A stretch of DNA of 64,000 bases from Adenophora triphylla var. japonica (lineage: Eukaryota; Streptophyta; Magnoliopsida; Asterales; Campanulaceae), in the NCBI GenBank assembly GCA_022495995.1, contig JAFEMH010000935.1, positions 410,501 to 474,500 of the forward strand, written 5' to 3'. Positions 1 to 12,604 of the stretch are shown here, piece by piece. Under the pieces are notes generated by a model that made no database searches, was not told where the DNA came from, and saw only the letters and a program-made list of their open reading frames with translations. Both the position numbers and the translations under genes were made by a program. Numbering within the stretch: the stretch's first letter is position 1; each line of letters begins with the position of its first letter.

Positions 1-1931
1 CTTGTCTCTGATAAGTTAGCACCTAAATATGACAAGGTTATTTTCGTTGGTTACCCTAAGGAAACCAAAGGTTATTACTTTTACAACCGCGTTGAAAACA
101 AAGTGTTCGTTGCTCAATATGGTACTTTTCTTGAGAAACAGTTTCTCAATAAAGCATCTAGTGGGAGTAAAATTGATCTTGAAGAAGTTCAAGAACCCTA
201 AAATAACATGGAACCGATAGTAGAGACTGAACCAAGTCCATAATAAATTGTGGAACCGGTTCAAGATCCACAAGTCCATCATAGATCGAACAGGTTACGA
301 TCCGCACCCGAGAGATATGGATTTCTCGTGTCGAAAAGTAATGAAGTGGAAGTCATTGAGAATGACGAACCTACTTCCTAACAAGAGGCGATGTCCGATC
401 CCGATTCGGATAAATGGCTAGAAGCCATGAAATCCGAATTGCAATCCATGTCGGATAATCAAGTTTGGAACTTGATTGAGCCACCCGAAGGTGTAAAAAA
501 CATAGGGTGCAAGTGGATTTTCAAGAAGAAAACTGACATGGATGGGAAGGTGCATACTTATAAGGCTAGGCTTGTAGCAAAGGGAATGGTGTAGACTATG
601 ATGAAACCTTCTCGCCTGTTGCCATGCTTAAGTCTGTTAGAATTTTGATTTCCATAGCCGCATATTATGACTATGAGATATGGCAAATGAATGTCAAAAC
701 TGCTTTCCTTAATGGAAAACTTCTTGAGGATGTGTATATGACACAACCCGAAGGTTTTGTAGATCCACGAAATTCTAGTAAGGTGTGCAAGTTGCAAAGA
801 TCCATTTATGGATTGAAGCAAGCTTCTAGGAGTTGGAATCTTCGGTTCGATGAGAAAATCAAAGAGTTTGGTTTTATCAAGAACGAAGATAAACCTTGTG
901 TATACATGAAATTCAGTAGGAGCGTTGTGCTATTTCTTGTTGTATGTCGATGATATCTTACTCATTGGAAATGACATTCCTGTGCTTGAGACTGTCAAGT
1001 CTTGGTTAGGGAAGTGTTTCTTAATGAAAGATATGGTCGAAGCCGCTTACATCCTTGGTATCAAGATCTATAGAGATAGATCAAAAAGGATCAATGGTTT
1101 GAGTCAAAGTACCTACATTGACAAGGTTCTTAGAAGATTCAAGATGGAAAATTCTAAGAGAGGAAACTTGCCAATGGGTCATGGTGTTACTCTTAGTAAG
1201 ACTCAGTGTCCTAAGAAAGCTGATGAACGAAAGAGGATGAATGAAGTTCCATATTCCTCGGCTATTGGATCTATCATGTACGCTATGATTTGCACTAGAC
1301 CCGACGTCTCGTATACTTTGAGCATGACAAGTCGTTACCAATCTAATTCGGGTGAGAACCATTGGATGGCAATCAAGACGATCCTAAAGTACTTACGAAG
1401 GACTAAGGATGCGCTCTTGGTATTTGGAGGGATAGAAGAAGATCTTGTTGTAAGAGGTTACACAGATGCTAGCTTCCAAATCGACAAAGATGATTTCCAA
1501 TCGCAGTCGGGATTTGTGTTTAGGCTTAATGGAGGTACGATATGTTGGAAGATTTCCAAGCAGAGTACTATTGCTGATTCTACTACTGAGGCCGAATATA
1601 TAGCGGCATCCAATGCAGCTAAGGAGGCTGTTTGGATCAAGAAGTTCATTAGTGACTTGGAAGTTGTTCCAAGTATCACTAATCCGATGGAACTTTATTG
1701 TGACAACAATGGTGCCATTGCGCAAGCAAAGGAACCAAGGTCACATCAGAGATCCAAACATATACTTAGACGTTTCCATCTCATTTGAGAGTTCATTGAT
1801 CGGGGAGACGTTAAGATATACAAAGTATCAACCGATGATAACATTGGGGATCCGCTTACAAAGCCCCTCCCACAAGCTAAGCATGATGGTCATGTGAGGT
1901 CCATGGGTATTAGATACATAGATGGAGCCTA
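1..1931 (+). pseudogene. Copia-1 pol remnant: integrase end, reverse transcriptase, RNase H
   Basis: This is the 3' part of a Ty1/copia polyprotein; its 5' part lies outside the window. Readable in order: the end of the integrase/linker (from base 1), the start of the RT domain (SELQSMSDNQVWNLIEPP, near 435-490), the RT active-site box YVDD at 943-954, and RNase H with DSTTEAEY near 1576-1600 and the SKHILRRFHLI region near 1750-1785. The reading frame is broken. There are in-frame stops near 199, 241-246 and 379, a deletion of about 13 bp near 588 compared with the sister copies at 45250 and 63125, a small deletion near 925, and a CGA-to-TGA type stop at 1786. The coding region ends about 15 bp before the LTR, as is usual for copia elements. 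The RT and RNase H stretch 925-1788 is still open, so decay is moderate. Confidence 0.93.
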
Positions 1932-1946
1932 GTGCAAGTGGGAGAT
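1931..1946 (+). other. Polypurine tract of Copia-1
   Basis: A purine-rich stretch (GCAAGTGGGAGATT) abuts the 3' LTR. The same sequence precedes the LTR at 46659, so it is the plus-strand priming site of this family. Confidence 0.8.
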
Positions 1947-3205
1947 TATTGGTGTAGTGCCCTAGGCGTTTAGTTATGTTTAACTTATTATCTAAACCGC
2001 TATGTAATCGTCTTTATCATTTATTATAGAGAAAGTATTATTTGGTTCATTATATGTTTTACATGTTTATTATATTGAACTGCGTCCCTATTTGTTGAGA
2101 ACAACTAGTATAAGTTGGTAGTGAATAATCATGGAGATGATTATATGCATGTGATGCATATTACACTTATGGATACTTGCAAGAGAACAAGTATTGGACA
2201 TGACCTACCGATGAGATTTATGACATGGTCAATAGTCATATGTGTCATGAATAAATCTCATGATAGTCGTGTTATTGAATCCTTTGTACCTGAGATTATC
2301 ATCGTCTTCCACATGATGAAGATTGTGTTTGATATAGTCTAACACTATCTTTAACCGGATAGCAATAAGGGCTATGTTAGTACGATTGGATTCATGTAGG
2401 GAAGAATGATAAGTCAAGACGAGATTTGTCCCTCTTAAGAAAAGAGATGTTTGCTTGGGCCCCTCGATGAATGATGTTGATGAAATGTGTGCCACACTCA
2501 AGTGATTTGATAGAGATCAAAGGCATTTGGATTATCAACATATTCGGGATCGAGAAAGCATTGAACGGAATGAGTTGACATAGACCATGACTCATGTTCA
2601 ATTGGACATTGTGGACAAAGAGATTGTGACAATTGATTATCAAGAAATCAAGCTTTGATGTTATATTTAATTGGGTGGACATAATGATTTGCTAGAAGTC
2701 ACTTATGTCTTGTGAAGTTGATGTTTCAATTCATTACCAACATAAAATATAATTCCTAAAGGGTCACTCACAAAAGAACGGGTTAAAAATGACTAAAAGG
2801 ATGAATTCTGGGCTTTAGGGACGACTCTGGCACGACTGATGCTTCAGGGGACGAGTCGTGCCCCCATTGGCCCAAGTCTTGCCTTGTGAAGGGACGTCAG
2901 AATCAGAGAGGGGTCAAAAGGGGACAAGTTGTGCTCACAACTCGTGCCCATAGGCACGACTCGTGCCCTGTTGATTTGACAAGCCTTTTTGATGGCACAA
3001 ATTGTAGCACGACACATCTAGCCATAAGGCATGACTCGTGCCCCTGGGAACGAGTCGTGCCAGCGGCAAAATTTGGTCCGTACTTCAATTCCTTTGCTGA
3101 TTTGGATTTGGTTTTTGACTAGGATTCTCCCCTAAAAGTTAGGGATTTATACTTAGTATAAATAGGACCCTTGGTCAGCCAAAAATACATGTAATTTTAG
3201 GTTTA
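1947..3205 (+). repeat. Copia-1 3' LTR, first part (split by gypsy insertion)
   Basis: The start aligns with the LTRs at 40411 and 46659, except that the usual TG is mutated to TA. It runs to 3205, where the gypsy element begins; the rest of the LTR is at 17024-17451. A TATA box (GTATAAATAGG) lies near 3158-3168. Compared with the C/D LTRs it carries about 250 extra bp (2820-3064) of palindromic repeats just upstream of the TATA box. The last five bases, GTTTA, are the gypsy target duplication. Confidence 0.9.
2820..3064 (+). repeat. Palindrome cassette in Copia-1 LTR
   Basis: A cluster built on GGCACGA-TCGTGCC arms. Clear units are at 2829-2851 (arms apart), 2953-2967 (GGCACGACTCGTGCC, 7-bp arms around one base) and about 3023-3062. 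The cassette sits about 100-340 bp upstream of the TATA box and is absent from the related LTRs at 40411 and 46659. I see no terminal repeats or target duplication marking it as a separate MITE. Confidence 0.75.
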
Positions 3206-3845
3206 TGATGTAGTGCGTATCGAGACGGACCAAGATGGTGTAGCACTTGGCAAAACTGGTAGCTAAACAACCAAGCAAGACTGGAGCACAGGTGCTCGGC
3301 CGAGCAGTTTGTTAACTCGGCTGAGGGGAAGAAGTCAGAGGCTTGGTGTTTCTGGTCAGCGATGCTCGGACAAGTCAGGCCATTGCTCGGGCAAGCCAAA
3401 GCAGTTTGCTCGGCCGAGCTACTCTATTGCCTCGGCCGAGTGGCTCCTGAATGTTCAGGTGTGCTCGTTCGTAGCTGTTCAATCCAAGAGGCATACTGTT
3501 TATTGTTCGTGGCTATTCACCAAGAGTTGTACTGATTAATGTCCATGGTTGTTCATTCGTGGCTATTCACCAAGAGTCGTGATGATTAATGATTGTGTCT
3601 TTCAACAACAATTGTAAATAGGTTCTTCCTTGTTAGGGAGTAGTTTAAATACTTTAGTCCATTATTTTTTGTAGATTCATTCAAGTTATTATAATCAATT
3701 TATTGCCTTTTCGCAATTATCGTCCCTTTCGGTTTAAAACTCTAAAGTTAAAGTTTAACTTTATTTTTCTGAGAATTCTTTCGAGAAGTCTTGTTGGAGA
3801 ATTGTTTAGGAAATTCTTCTTAGATATTCCGCTGCGTACACATCA
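3206..3845 (+). repeat. Gypsy 5' LTR
   Basis: Starts TGATGTAG and ends ACATCA, matching 16388-17018. It holds three GC palindromes: TGCTCGGCCGAGCA at 3293-3306, GCTCGGCCGAGC at 3408-3419 and CTCGGCCGAG at 3431-3440. The likely TATA box near 3637-3648 reads TTTAAATAC here and TATAAATAC in the other LTR. Confidence 0.93.
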
Positions 3846-3847
3846 TT

Positions 3848-3857
3848 TGGTATCAGA
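3848..3857 (+). other. Gypsy primer-binding site
   Basis: TGGTATCAGA follows the 5' LTR by two bases and matches the initiator-Met tRNA 3' end used by most plant LTR elements. Confidence 0.8.
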
Positions 3858-3891
3858 AATCGGATGATCCTTGAGGTTCTCCGACGTGAAG

Positions 3892-4671
3892 ATGACAAAC
3901 AATGAAGGAAACAACGTTGACATCGCAGCAATACTAGAACGCATGGCACAGCAAGAACAAGCGGCCAGAGAGCGTAGCGAACGTCAACATGCTGAATTAT
4001 TGGTAGCATTGGTTCGGATGCAGGTTGGTGGTGGTGTCAACCCACAGAATCGGGCTAATCGTCGGAGACGTAATGTCCACCAAGATGAACCGATTGATGA
4101 GGAAGATTCTGATGTTGATCAGGAAGAAGAAGAAAACGTAGAAGCACCTCGGAACGAGCAACGTCCTAAAATTAGGGCGGATATTCCACCCTTTTCGGGA
4201 AATTTGAAGATGAACGAGTTCGTAGATTGGCTAGCAGAGGTTGAGAAATTCTTCGACTTGATGCAAGTTGAAGATGATCGGAAGGTTCCATACGTAGCAT
4301 ATAAACTACGTGACGGAGCATCCGCATGGTGGGAACAACTATGTAAGAAGCGACATCGTAAAAATAAAGCACATATTCGTTCTTGGGCTAGAATGAAGAG
4401 GGAGTTACGATCTCACTTTTTACCGGATGATTACGAACAAGTAACTTATCAAGCCTTTTTAGAACTTAAACAAGGCGCTCGTTCGGTTGAAGATTATGCC
4501 CACGATTTTCATGCACAATCAGCCCGGGCAGATTTGGATGAAACAGAGGCTCAAGAAGTCGCAAGATTCGTCAGTGGTCTTCGGGTCAGCATTAGGACTC
4601 AGGTCGAGTTGTTTACAAACCGGTCCGTGAGTGAAGTTATAACTTGGGCTAAAAAGATCGAAAGGCAGTAG
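3892..4671 (+). pseudogene. Gypsy gag (premature TAG)
   Basis: Nucleocapsid precursor of the gypsy element. The first ATG is at 3892, 34 bp after the primer site. Residues about 75-95 are acidic (EEDSDVDQEEEE). They are followed by the retrotransposon gag domain, with a WWEQLCKK motif and a SVEDYAHDFH motif. An in-frame TAG at 4669-4671 cuts the frame before the zinc knuckle. The frame continues directly after the stop into the knuckle and pol, so this looks like a single nonsense change in a one-ORF gag-pol element. Programmed readthrough cannot be excluded from one copy. Confidence 0.9.
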
Positions 4672-7020
4672 TCCTACAGAAATTTTTCTTCGGCTTCTTC
4701 GTCAAGTTCCAAGAATCCAGTAACCGGGTCAAGTATGGTGACGGGTTCTGAGAAAGCTCCTGTTATAGAAACCGATCGAAATGAAGGGAAGCAGATGGCC
4801 CCAGCTGATGTTCAGAATCCACCAGTTCGACGTAACACCAACACCACTAATCGTGGTCCACAAAATCAGAACCCTTATACTAAGACTTTTAGTGATAAGT
4901 GTTTTCGATGTTTGCAACCAGGGCACATGTCTAGTCAATGCCCTATAAGGCGAGGAGTCAACATGGTCAAAAGAGATGACGACGTAGATAATGATGAAGG
5001 TGTGATAGATCTTAATGAGGAGATAGCGGAATCAGATAACCATGAGTCTTTGGTGGTTCGACGTCTTTTGTTGACGACACCTAGTGGAGATGATGATCTG
5101 CAACGTCGCAATATCTTTCGAACAAAAGGGAAGGTCTGTAATATTGATGCTACCGTAATTGTGGATAGTGGCAGTAGTGAAAATTTGGTGGCCCGTGGTT
5201 TCATGAAATCGTTGAAGTTGGATATTCACAAACACCCGACCCCTTACACAGTTGGTTGGATCAACTCGGGCGGCAACATAAAGGTACATGAACAATGCAT
5301 TATTCCTTTCACTATAGGGAGTTACAAGGATGAAATTTTATGCGATGTTGTCAATATGAATGCATGCCATGTTTTATTGGGAAGACCATGGCAATATGAT
5401 GTGAATGTGGTATATAATGGACTGGATAATTCTTTGCTTTTTACAAAAGATGGGTTTCATTTTCAATTACGTTCATCACTTGATTTGGGTGGACAGTGTA
5501 CTATGAAATCTAAACCTATTGTTTCTTTGTGTACGGCTAACGAGTTTGCTAAGAATTTAGCCGAGGCCCCTGTTATATATGCTGTCGTGCAGAAAGGACT
5601 TTCGGGACATACTACGTTACTTCCAAGATCGTTACAGTCGGTTTTGGATGAGTTTCAGGATATTATGCCTGATGATCTTCCTCCGGGGTTGCCACCCCTA
5701 CGAGATATTCAGTATAACATCGATTTTGTCCCAAGTGCTTCATTGCCTAATCTCCTTCATTATCGTATGAGTCCTACGGAGCACGATATTCTCAAAGAAC
5801 AGGTTGAAGAGCTATTAAAAAAGGGGTATATACAGGAGAGTTTAAGTCCTTGTGCAGTCCTGGCTTTACTTGTGCCCAAGAAGGATGGTTCGTGGCGCAT
5901 GTGCATTGATAGTAGAGCCATCAACAAAATCACAGTCAAGTATAGATTCCCAATTCCTCAGTTGGATGATATGTTGGATATGCTTCGGGGTTCCAAAATA
6001 TTTTCAAAGATTTATCTAAAGAGCGGATACCATCAGGTACGGATTCGACAAGGCGATGAGTGGAAAACCGCTTTCAAAACTAAAGAGGGGTTGTACGAGT
6101 GGCTAGTGATGCCTTTCGATTTGTCTAACGCCCCAAGTAAGTTTATGCGTCTGATGCACCAAGTTCTCAAACAATTTAATGGGAAATTTCTGGTGGTGTA
6201 TTTTGACGATATATTGATTTATAGCAAATATGAGGAGGAGCATATCGGGCACGTACGAAGTGTTTTGCAGGCATTACAAGCGAACAGATTGTATGTTAAT
6301 TTGAAGAAGTGCAGTTTCATGTTGAATGAATTGTTGTTTTTAGGATATATTGTTTCGTCGGATGGCATTCGGGTGGACGACGAAAAGGTCCGTGCTATTC
6401 GTGATTGGCCAACTCCCGAAACCGTTAGTGAAGTCCGAAGTTTTCATGGGCTTGCTACTTTTATCGGCATTTCATTCGAAAATTTAGCACTATTATGGCA
6501 CCAATAACAGATTGTATGAAGAAAGGAGGATTTTCTTGGGGTGACGAGGCCGCCGCAAGTTTTGTGTTAATCAAAGAGAAGTTGACTAATGCCCCACTCC
6601 TGGTGTTACCAGATTTTTCCATCCCATTCGAGTTGGAAACGGATGCTTCAATGGTTGGCATTGGGGCTGTTTTGATGCAAAAGAAGAGACCAATTGATTT
6701 TATGAGTCAAAAGTTAGAGGAGGCAAAACGAAAGTGGACAACTTACGAGCTTGAGTTCTATGCAGTGGTGCAAGCTACTAAACATTGGGAACAATATTTG
6801 CTGCATCGGGAGTTCGTCCTCCATACCGATCACGAGGCTTTGAAATACTTGAATGGTAAGACGACCCTTAATCGCATGCATGCACGTTGGGTATCTTACT
6901 TACATCAGTTTTCTTTTGTCATTCAGCACAAAAGTGGACAGCTTAATAAAGTGGCGGATGCCTTGAGTCGCCGGGCTAGTTTGTTGGTGACAATGAGCAC
7001 TTCAGTGGTGGGGTTCGATT
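4672..7020 (+). pseudogene. Gypsy pol part 1: zinc knuckle, protease, RT, RNase H
   Basis: In frame with gag. The CCHC knuckle CFRCLQPGHMSSQC is near 4898-4940. An aspartic protease with VDSGSS is near 5161. RT has VPKKDGSWRMCID near 5870 and the active-site box YFDD near 6199-6210. A one-base loss in a T run near 6452 shifts the frame. RNase H then continues to 7020 ([10 protein letters not shown] near 6639; HTDHEALKY near 6823; ADALSRR near 6957). Copia-B interrupts it at 7021; the frame resumes after 15141. Confidence 0.93.
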
Positions 7021-8398
7021 TGTTGGGTTTTATGGGTCCATGCGCAGCGGAATTAAGCATCAAATTAACACAAAACCCAAGCCCTAAGATCCGTTCTATA
7101 CGATTAAATTGAATTCCTATGAGATAGAATTTACCAACCTTAATTGCTTTCCGGTCTTGAGCTATCGAACAATTTATTGGTGTGATTTTGAATCACAATC
7201 TTCGATCTTCAAAAACCTTTTTCAATCTTCGGATTGGAACTCTAGGCCTTGATCGTCAAACGAGCGAAGACCCTCTATTGTTGTATCCACACGTAAGAAT
7301 GAACCAAGAACGGTTCTTGAGGATTGCTAGATCCTTAAACCCTTGGAAGAATATTGAAAGAACTTTTGTTATGATTTTCTTGAGAAAATTCGGCTCTGTT
7401 TTGGCTGCTCACAGACTCATATTTATACTACATTAGTATTAGAGTTTGTGCCCTAATCAAATTAGGAAACCAGCTGTAAACAGCCTCTCTGGCATAAGTT
7501 GTCGCGTGACAACTTAAGGCAATCTGCCTTTCAGGCATAAGTTGTCACGTGACAACTTAAGGCAGATCAGGAACTTCTCAATCATTCTTCCTTTGGTTTA
7601 ACCAATTCATTCTAGTTGTGTGTGACCCAATAGGATTATATTATGTTGGCAATGAGCTCGATCATATCGACCCTCATAAGACATAAGCGGACTCTAGCAA
7701 GCCATTATGTCTACCCAAATAATATAACGTAAGAGTTCACGTTTCCAATGGTACACTTCCATTTCTCCCTTTGTCTCACGATGTTATATTGAACACAAGT
7801 CATGGTCCACGTCAACTTGTATTTGTTCAATGCTTTCTCGATCTTGAGTATAATGATAGTCCAATCATATTGGGGTGTGGCCACACGCTTTCATCATTAT
7901 CACTCATTGAGGGGCCCAAGCAAAACATCTCTCTTCCGAGGAACAAATTCCATCTTGACTTATCATCCTTCCCATCATGAATCCGATCATGCCAAAGATA
8001 GCCTTTATAGATATCGTGTTAAGATACCGTTTGACTAAAATCAAACATAACTTTCATCATATGTAAGGTCATGATAATCTCAGGTCTAGGGACTAAATGA
8101 AGTGACCATATGAGATTTAATTATGACATTTGACCATGACATAAATCTCATACGGGTCAAGTCCAGTCACTTGTTCTCTAACAAGTACCCATAATTTCAA
8201 TGTGCATCTCTATGCATATAATCATCATATGATTGTCCATTGACAATTATACTAATTATTCTCTTAATAATTAGGGACGGAGATTATTACAATAAATATG
8301 CAAACTATATAATAATCAAATAATAAACATAAACGATAAAGATGATACATAACGGTTTTCAGTTAAACATAACTAAAGCCTAGGGCATTACACCAACA
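7021..8398 (-). repeat. Copia-B 3' LTR
   Basis: TG...CA bounded and nearly identical to 13758-15136 (about a dozen substitutions). A minus-strand TATA box lies at about 7419-7430. Two large palindromes lie upstream of it at 7495-7516 and 7538-7559. Confidence 0.95.
7495..7559. repeat. Palindrome pair in Copia-B LTR
   Basis: 7495-7516 has 9-bp arms around GCGT. 7538-7559 is a perfect 22-bp palindrome centred on CACGTG (core GTTGTCACGTGACAAC). The spacer is 21 bp. The pair repeats at about 14233-14297 in the other LTR. It sits where the Copia-1 LTR has an unrelated palindrome cassette. Confidence 0.9.
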
Positions 8399-11300
8399 GT
8401 CTCCCACTTGCACTAGGCTCCATTTATGTATCGAATACTCATGGATCTAACATGCCCACCATGCTTCTGCCTATGCGAGGGTCTTTGTAAGTGAATCCCT
8501 TATGTCATCATCGGTTGATATTTTGTATATCTTAACGTCTTCTCATTCTTTATGAATTCCTCAAAGAACGTCTAAGTGAGTGTTTGGATCACCGTTGTGA
8601 TTTTGGTTCCATTGTTTGCACAAATGACACCATAATTATCACAACAAAGTTCCACGGATTAGTGATACTTGGAAAAACACTTGAAGTGTTTCCAAAACAC
8701 TAAATGAACTTTTGATCCAAACTGCCTCTTTCAGCTACATCATATGTTGCTAAAATATGGCCTTAGTAGTAGAATCGGCTACAATTTCTGCTTGGAACTC
8801 TTCCAATCAAAATTGCACCTCTAATAAGCATAAACATAAATCCTAATTGCGATTTTAAAATAACTAGCCTAAGCCCGTGTCCAAGGCCACGTTTACGTTT
8901 TTGTTTTTTTTTTTGTTTTTTTAATATATATATCACCAAAAAAAAAAAATTGCATGTATGTCGCACGACATACAAAGGTGGAAGGGCAAAACGGGAAAGA
9001 GAGTGAATAGTGAGGGCAAAAGGGTCATTTTCGCGAACGAAACTGTTCATTCAACTGTTCCTTTGCTGAGCTGGACCGCTTTGATTTATACTATAGATTT
9101 TGTCAGTTTGGAAGCTAGCATCTATGTAACCCTTACAACAAGATTAACTTCCAATCTTTCAACTGCCATCCATTGGTTCTCAACACAGGATCAGATTGGT
9201 ATCGACTCATCATGCTTAGAGCATATGAGATGCCGGGTCTAGTACAAATCATGGCATACATGACAGATCCAAATGCCGAAGCATATGGAACTTCATTCAT
9301 TTCCCTTTTGCTCATCAGTTGTCATAAGACAATGAATATTGCTAAGAGAAATACCATGACCCATTGACAAGCTACTCTTCTTAGACTCTTCTAAGAATCT
9401 TGTCAATGTGAACACTTTGACTCAAACCAATTTATCCTTCTAGATCCATCTCTATAGATCTTGATGCCAAGGATGTAAGCGGCTTCACCCATATCTTTCA
9501 TTGAAAAACCTTTCCTTGACCAAGACTTAACAGTCTTAAGTATCGGAACTTGTTTTTCCAATGAGTAAGATATCATTGTAATAAACAATAGAAATAATAC
9601 CATGCTCCCACTGAATTTCATGCATACACAAGGTTCATCTTCGTACTTGATAAAGTCAAACTCTTTGACCAATTCATCAAAACGAAGATTCCAATTCCTT
9701 TAAGCTTGCTTCAACCCATCTCATGGATCTTTGCAACATGCATACTTTATTAGAGTTTCTTGGATCGTCAAACTATTCGGGTTGTGTACTATACACATCC
9801 TTAATAATCTTTCCATTTAAAGAAAGTTGTTTTGACATCCATTTGTCATATCACATAGTCATAATATGTGATAATGGCAATTGAAAATCTAACAGACTTC
9901 GACATTGTAACTGGCGAAAAAGGTTTCAACATAGTCAATACTATGAATTTGCCTAAATCCCTTTGCTACAATCCTTAGTCATGAAAGTATACACCTTCAC
10001 ATCCATGTCGGTCTTTGAAGACCTACTTGCACCCTTTAGTTTTTACACTTTTAGGTAGCCCAATCAAGTTCCAAACTTGATTGTTAAACATGGATTGTAA
10101 TTCGGATTCCATGGTTCCTAACCATTTATCCAAATTAGGAGTGGACATCGCCTCAAGATAGGAAGTAGGATTGTCATTCTCAATGACTTCCACTTTATTA
10201 CTTTCCGAAACGAGAAATCATTATTTCTTGAGTTCGGATCGTAACCTATCCGATCTACGATGGACTTGTGCATCTTGAACCGGTTCCACAACTCCTTTGT
10301 AAACTTGGTTTCATCTCTACTCTTGGATCCATATCATTTTCAGGTTCTTGAACTCTCTTCAAGATTAATTTTACTCCCACTAGATTCTTTATTGAGAAAC
10401 TATTTCTCAAGAAACAAATCGTGTAGAGCAACAAACATTTTGTTCTCTTTGCGGTTATAGGATTAATTTCCGAAAATAACTTTGTCAAATTTGGTGCTAA
10501 CTTATAAGAGACAAGTCTCTTTACATAAGATTCGCAATCCCAAATCTTCATGAAAGACAAACTAAGTTTTCTTCCATGCCACATCTCATTTGGGGCCTTA
10601 GGAACCGATTTAGTAAGGACTCAATTCAGTGTAACTACATTATTTCTAATGCATATCCTCAAAAGGAAGAAAGTCAACTTGACACATCATCGAATGAACC
10701 ATGTCCTACAAGGTTCAATTCCTCCTTTCAGACACACCATACAATGTGGTGTTCCGGGTGGAGTCAACTCTGAAACGATTTCATAGTTTTGAGATGATTG
10801 TCAAACTCTTGGCTCAAATATTCACCACCTCGATCTAATCGAAGTACTTAATAGTTTTGCCAAGTTTGTTTTGCACTTCATCTTGAAATGTTCGAAACAT
10901 CTCAAACGATTCACCTTTGGACTTCATCAGATAGACATAATCATATCTAGATAAGTCTTTAGTGAAATATGATGAAATACCGAAATCCTCCCCTAGCAAT
11001 GCTGCTTAATAGTCCATATACATCTCATGTATAATGACCAATAAGTCACTAGCCCTCCCACTACTCTTAGTGTAGGGTGGTCTGGTCGATAATCCCAATA
11101 AATAAGATCCACATTCCTCAAATGATTCATGGTCATATGAGTCTAAAAGTCCATGTTAATGGAGTTTAGATATATGTTTCTTATTTATTTGACCAAGCCG
11201 GCAATGCCATATGAACGCGTTGTTCATATTGTTCGGTTTAGATTTCCATTTATAGTATAGATATCTTCAACATTATTTTGTTTCTCATCTTCAAGGATAT

Positions 11301-12250
11301 GAAGACCATTCAATGACATATGCAATACAATAAGGCATATCATTAAATAAATATAAAAATTCTTATTGAAAATAAGAAAATTATATCCTTCATCATCCAT
11401 TTAAGAAACGGAAATAATATTCCTACTCAAATCCGGAACGTAGTCATACTTGTTCAAAACAAGTACTACTTCACAAGGTAAAGTGACTTCATAAGTCCCT
11501 TATGGATAATGTTGCAACTCTTGCTCCATTCCCATGCATAGGTTTAATTTACCTTATTTGAGTAGCTTTCTATTCTTTGTTCCTTTCACATTTAAACAAA
11601 TGTGGGATCCAATCCGGTATCATATACCCAAGAACAAGAATTCGAAAGAAAAATATCTATCATATAGATTCTTGAATTAGTAGCAATCATATTGCCCTTC
11701 TTCACCTTTTAGGCCTTCCTAATTAGCCTTGCAACTTTGCTTCCAATGACAATCTTATTGTAATGACAGCAAACTGCATCCTTTTGAGACACTTTGGGTT
11801 TAGCCTCTTCGGCTCTGACAACTTTTGTCTTAGGTTTAGCAACCTTTGCTTTACCTACTTTGTGTTTCCTTTTAAACCCCTTTCTTGTGTTAACCATTAA
11901 CACAATCATCCTTCTCTTGTCTAGCTAGCACTTTGGAACATTTCCTTTGTGCGTTTTGCTAGAAGAAAAGCAGTTTCCACGTGTTCAAGGTTCTTCATAA
12001 GAGCCCTTAAACATGGTGGCAATTACAAGGCAAGCAATGTTGTCAGAATCATCAATATGTTTCTAATGTTGCTTCCTTATTTGCCATTTGCAACATTTGC
12101 AGTAGGTTCAGTAGGAATGGATTCATCAAGAACGTACACATTTGCCTAAGAACCATTCTTTAGGCTTCTGATCCAATCAGAATTCTCTGTACCGTTCCTT
12201 TCGAACTTTGTCCTTCATAAGGACGAATCACAATTATCATTATGTAATGC
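8399..12250 (-). pseudogene. Copia-B gag-pol remnant
   Basis: Reading on the minus strand from high to low coordinates, I can recognise gag pieces (about 12180-11700, including the basic stretch before the lost zinc knuckle), an integrase/linker piece at 10584-10255 (SLSFMKIWDCESYVKRL), RT around 9672-9403 (MKDMGEAAYILGIKIYRD) and an RT/RNase H piece at 9315-9133 (YAMICTRPGISYALSMMSRY). Frameshifts and stops separate them all. A foreign stretch of about 230 bp interrupts RNase H near 8866-9094. No part can encode an active enzyme. Confidence 0.88.
8866..9094. other. Short foreign insertion in Copia-B RNase H
   Basis: Aligning the RNase H region with Copia-1 (1470-1530) leaves about 230 bp with no counterpart. 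It contains a T run, an A run and a palindrome at 8955-8974 with 9-bp arms (TGTATGTCG/CGACATACA). Its left end reads AACTAGCC, the same motif that flanks palindromes at 13430 and 25040. The ends are approximate and I could not identify the source. Confidence 0.55.
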
Positions 12251-12396
12251 TACTTCCACAACAAAATATACAAATTATATGAACGCATATCAATATCAAC
12301 ATATTTATCATTTAAGAGCAAATAATGTATTTTACAAATACTCCCACTAAATCATACACCTTCCAATGCAAATAAGCATAATATGCATTTAATGGG

Positions 12397-12604
12397 CTAA
12401 GATCCAACTTTAATTTAATCTCAAGTACGCTATAGCGCACCGCTCAAGATTAAACTAATTAGGTAGAAAACATCAATCATATCGTATATGACTCTTAGGG
12501 CTAAGATCCAACTTTAATTTAATCTCAAGTACGCTATGGCGCACCGCTCAAGATTAAACTAATTAGGTAGAAAACATCAATCATATCATATATGACTCTT
12601 AGGA
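12397..12604. repeat. Two-copy 104-bp tandem duplication
   Basis: Two adjacent copies (12397-12500 and 12501-12604) differ at a couple of positions. They lie in the Copia-B leader between the primer site and gag. Confidence 0.9.

Noticed and set aside
2820..3064. Palindrome cassette in Copia-1 as a separate MITE
   Set aside because: No terminal inverted repeats or target duplication; related LTRs show other palindromes at the same place, which argues for a variable LTR module.
7538..7559. CACGTG palindrome interpreted simply as a plant G-box
   Set aside because: The hexamer matches a G-box, but symmetry extends to 22 bp and the partner palindrome has GCGT at its centre, so a plain bZIP/bHLH site does not explain the structure.
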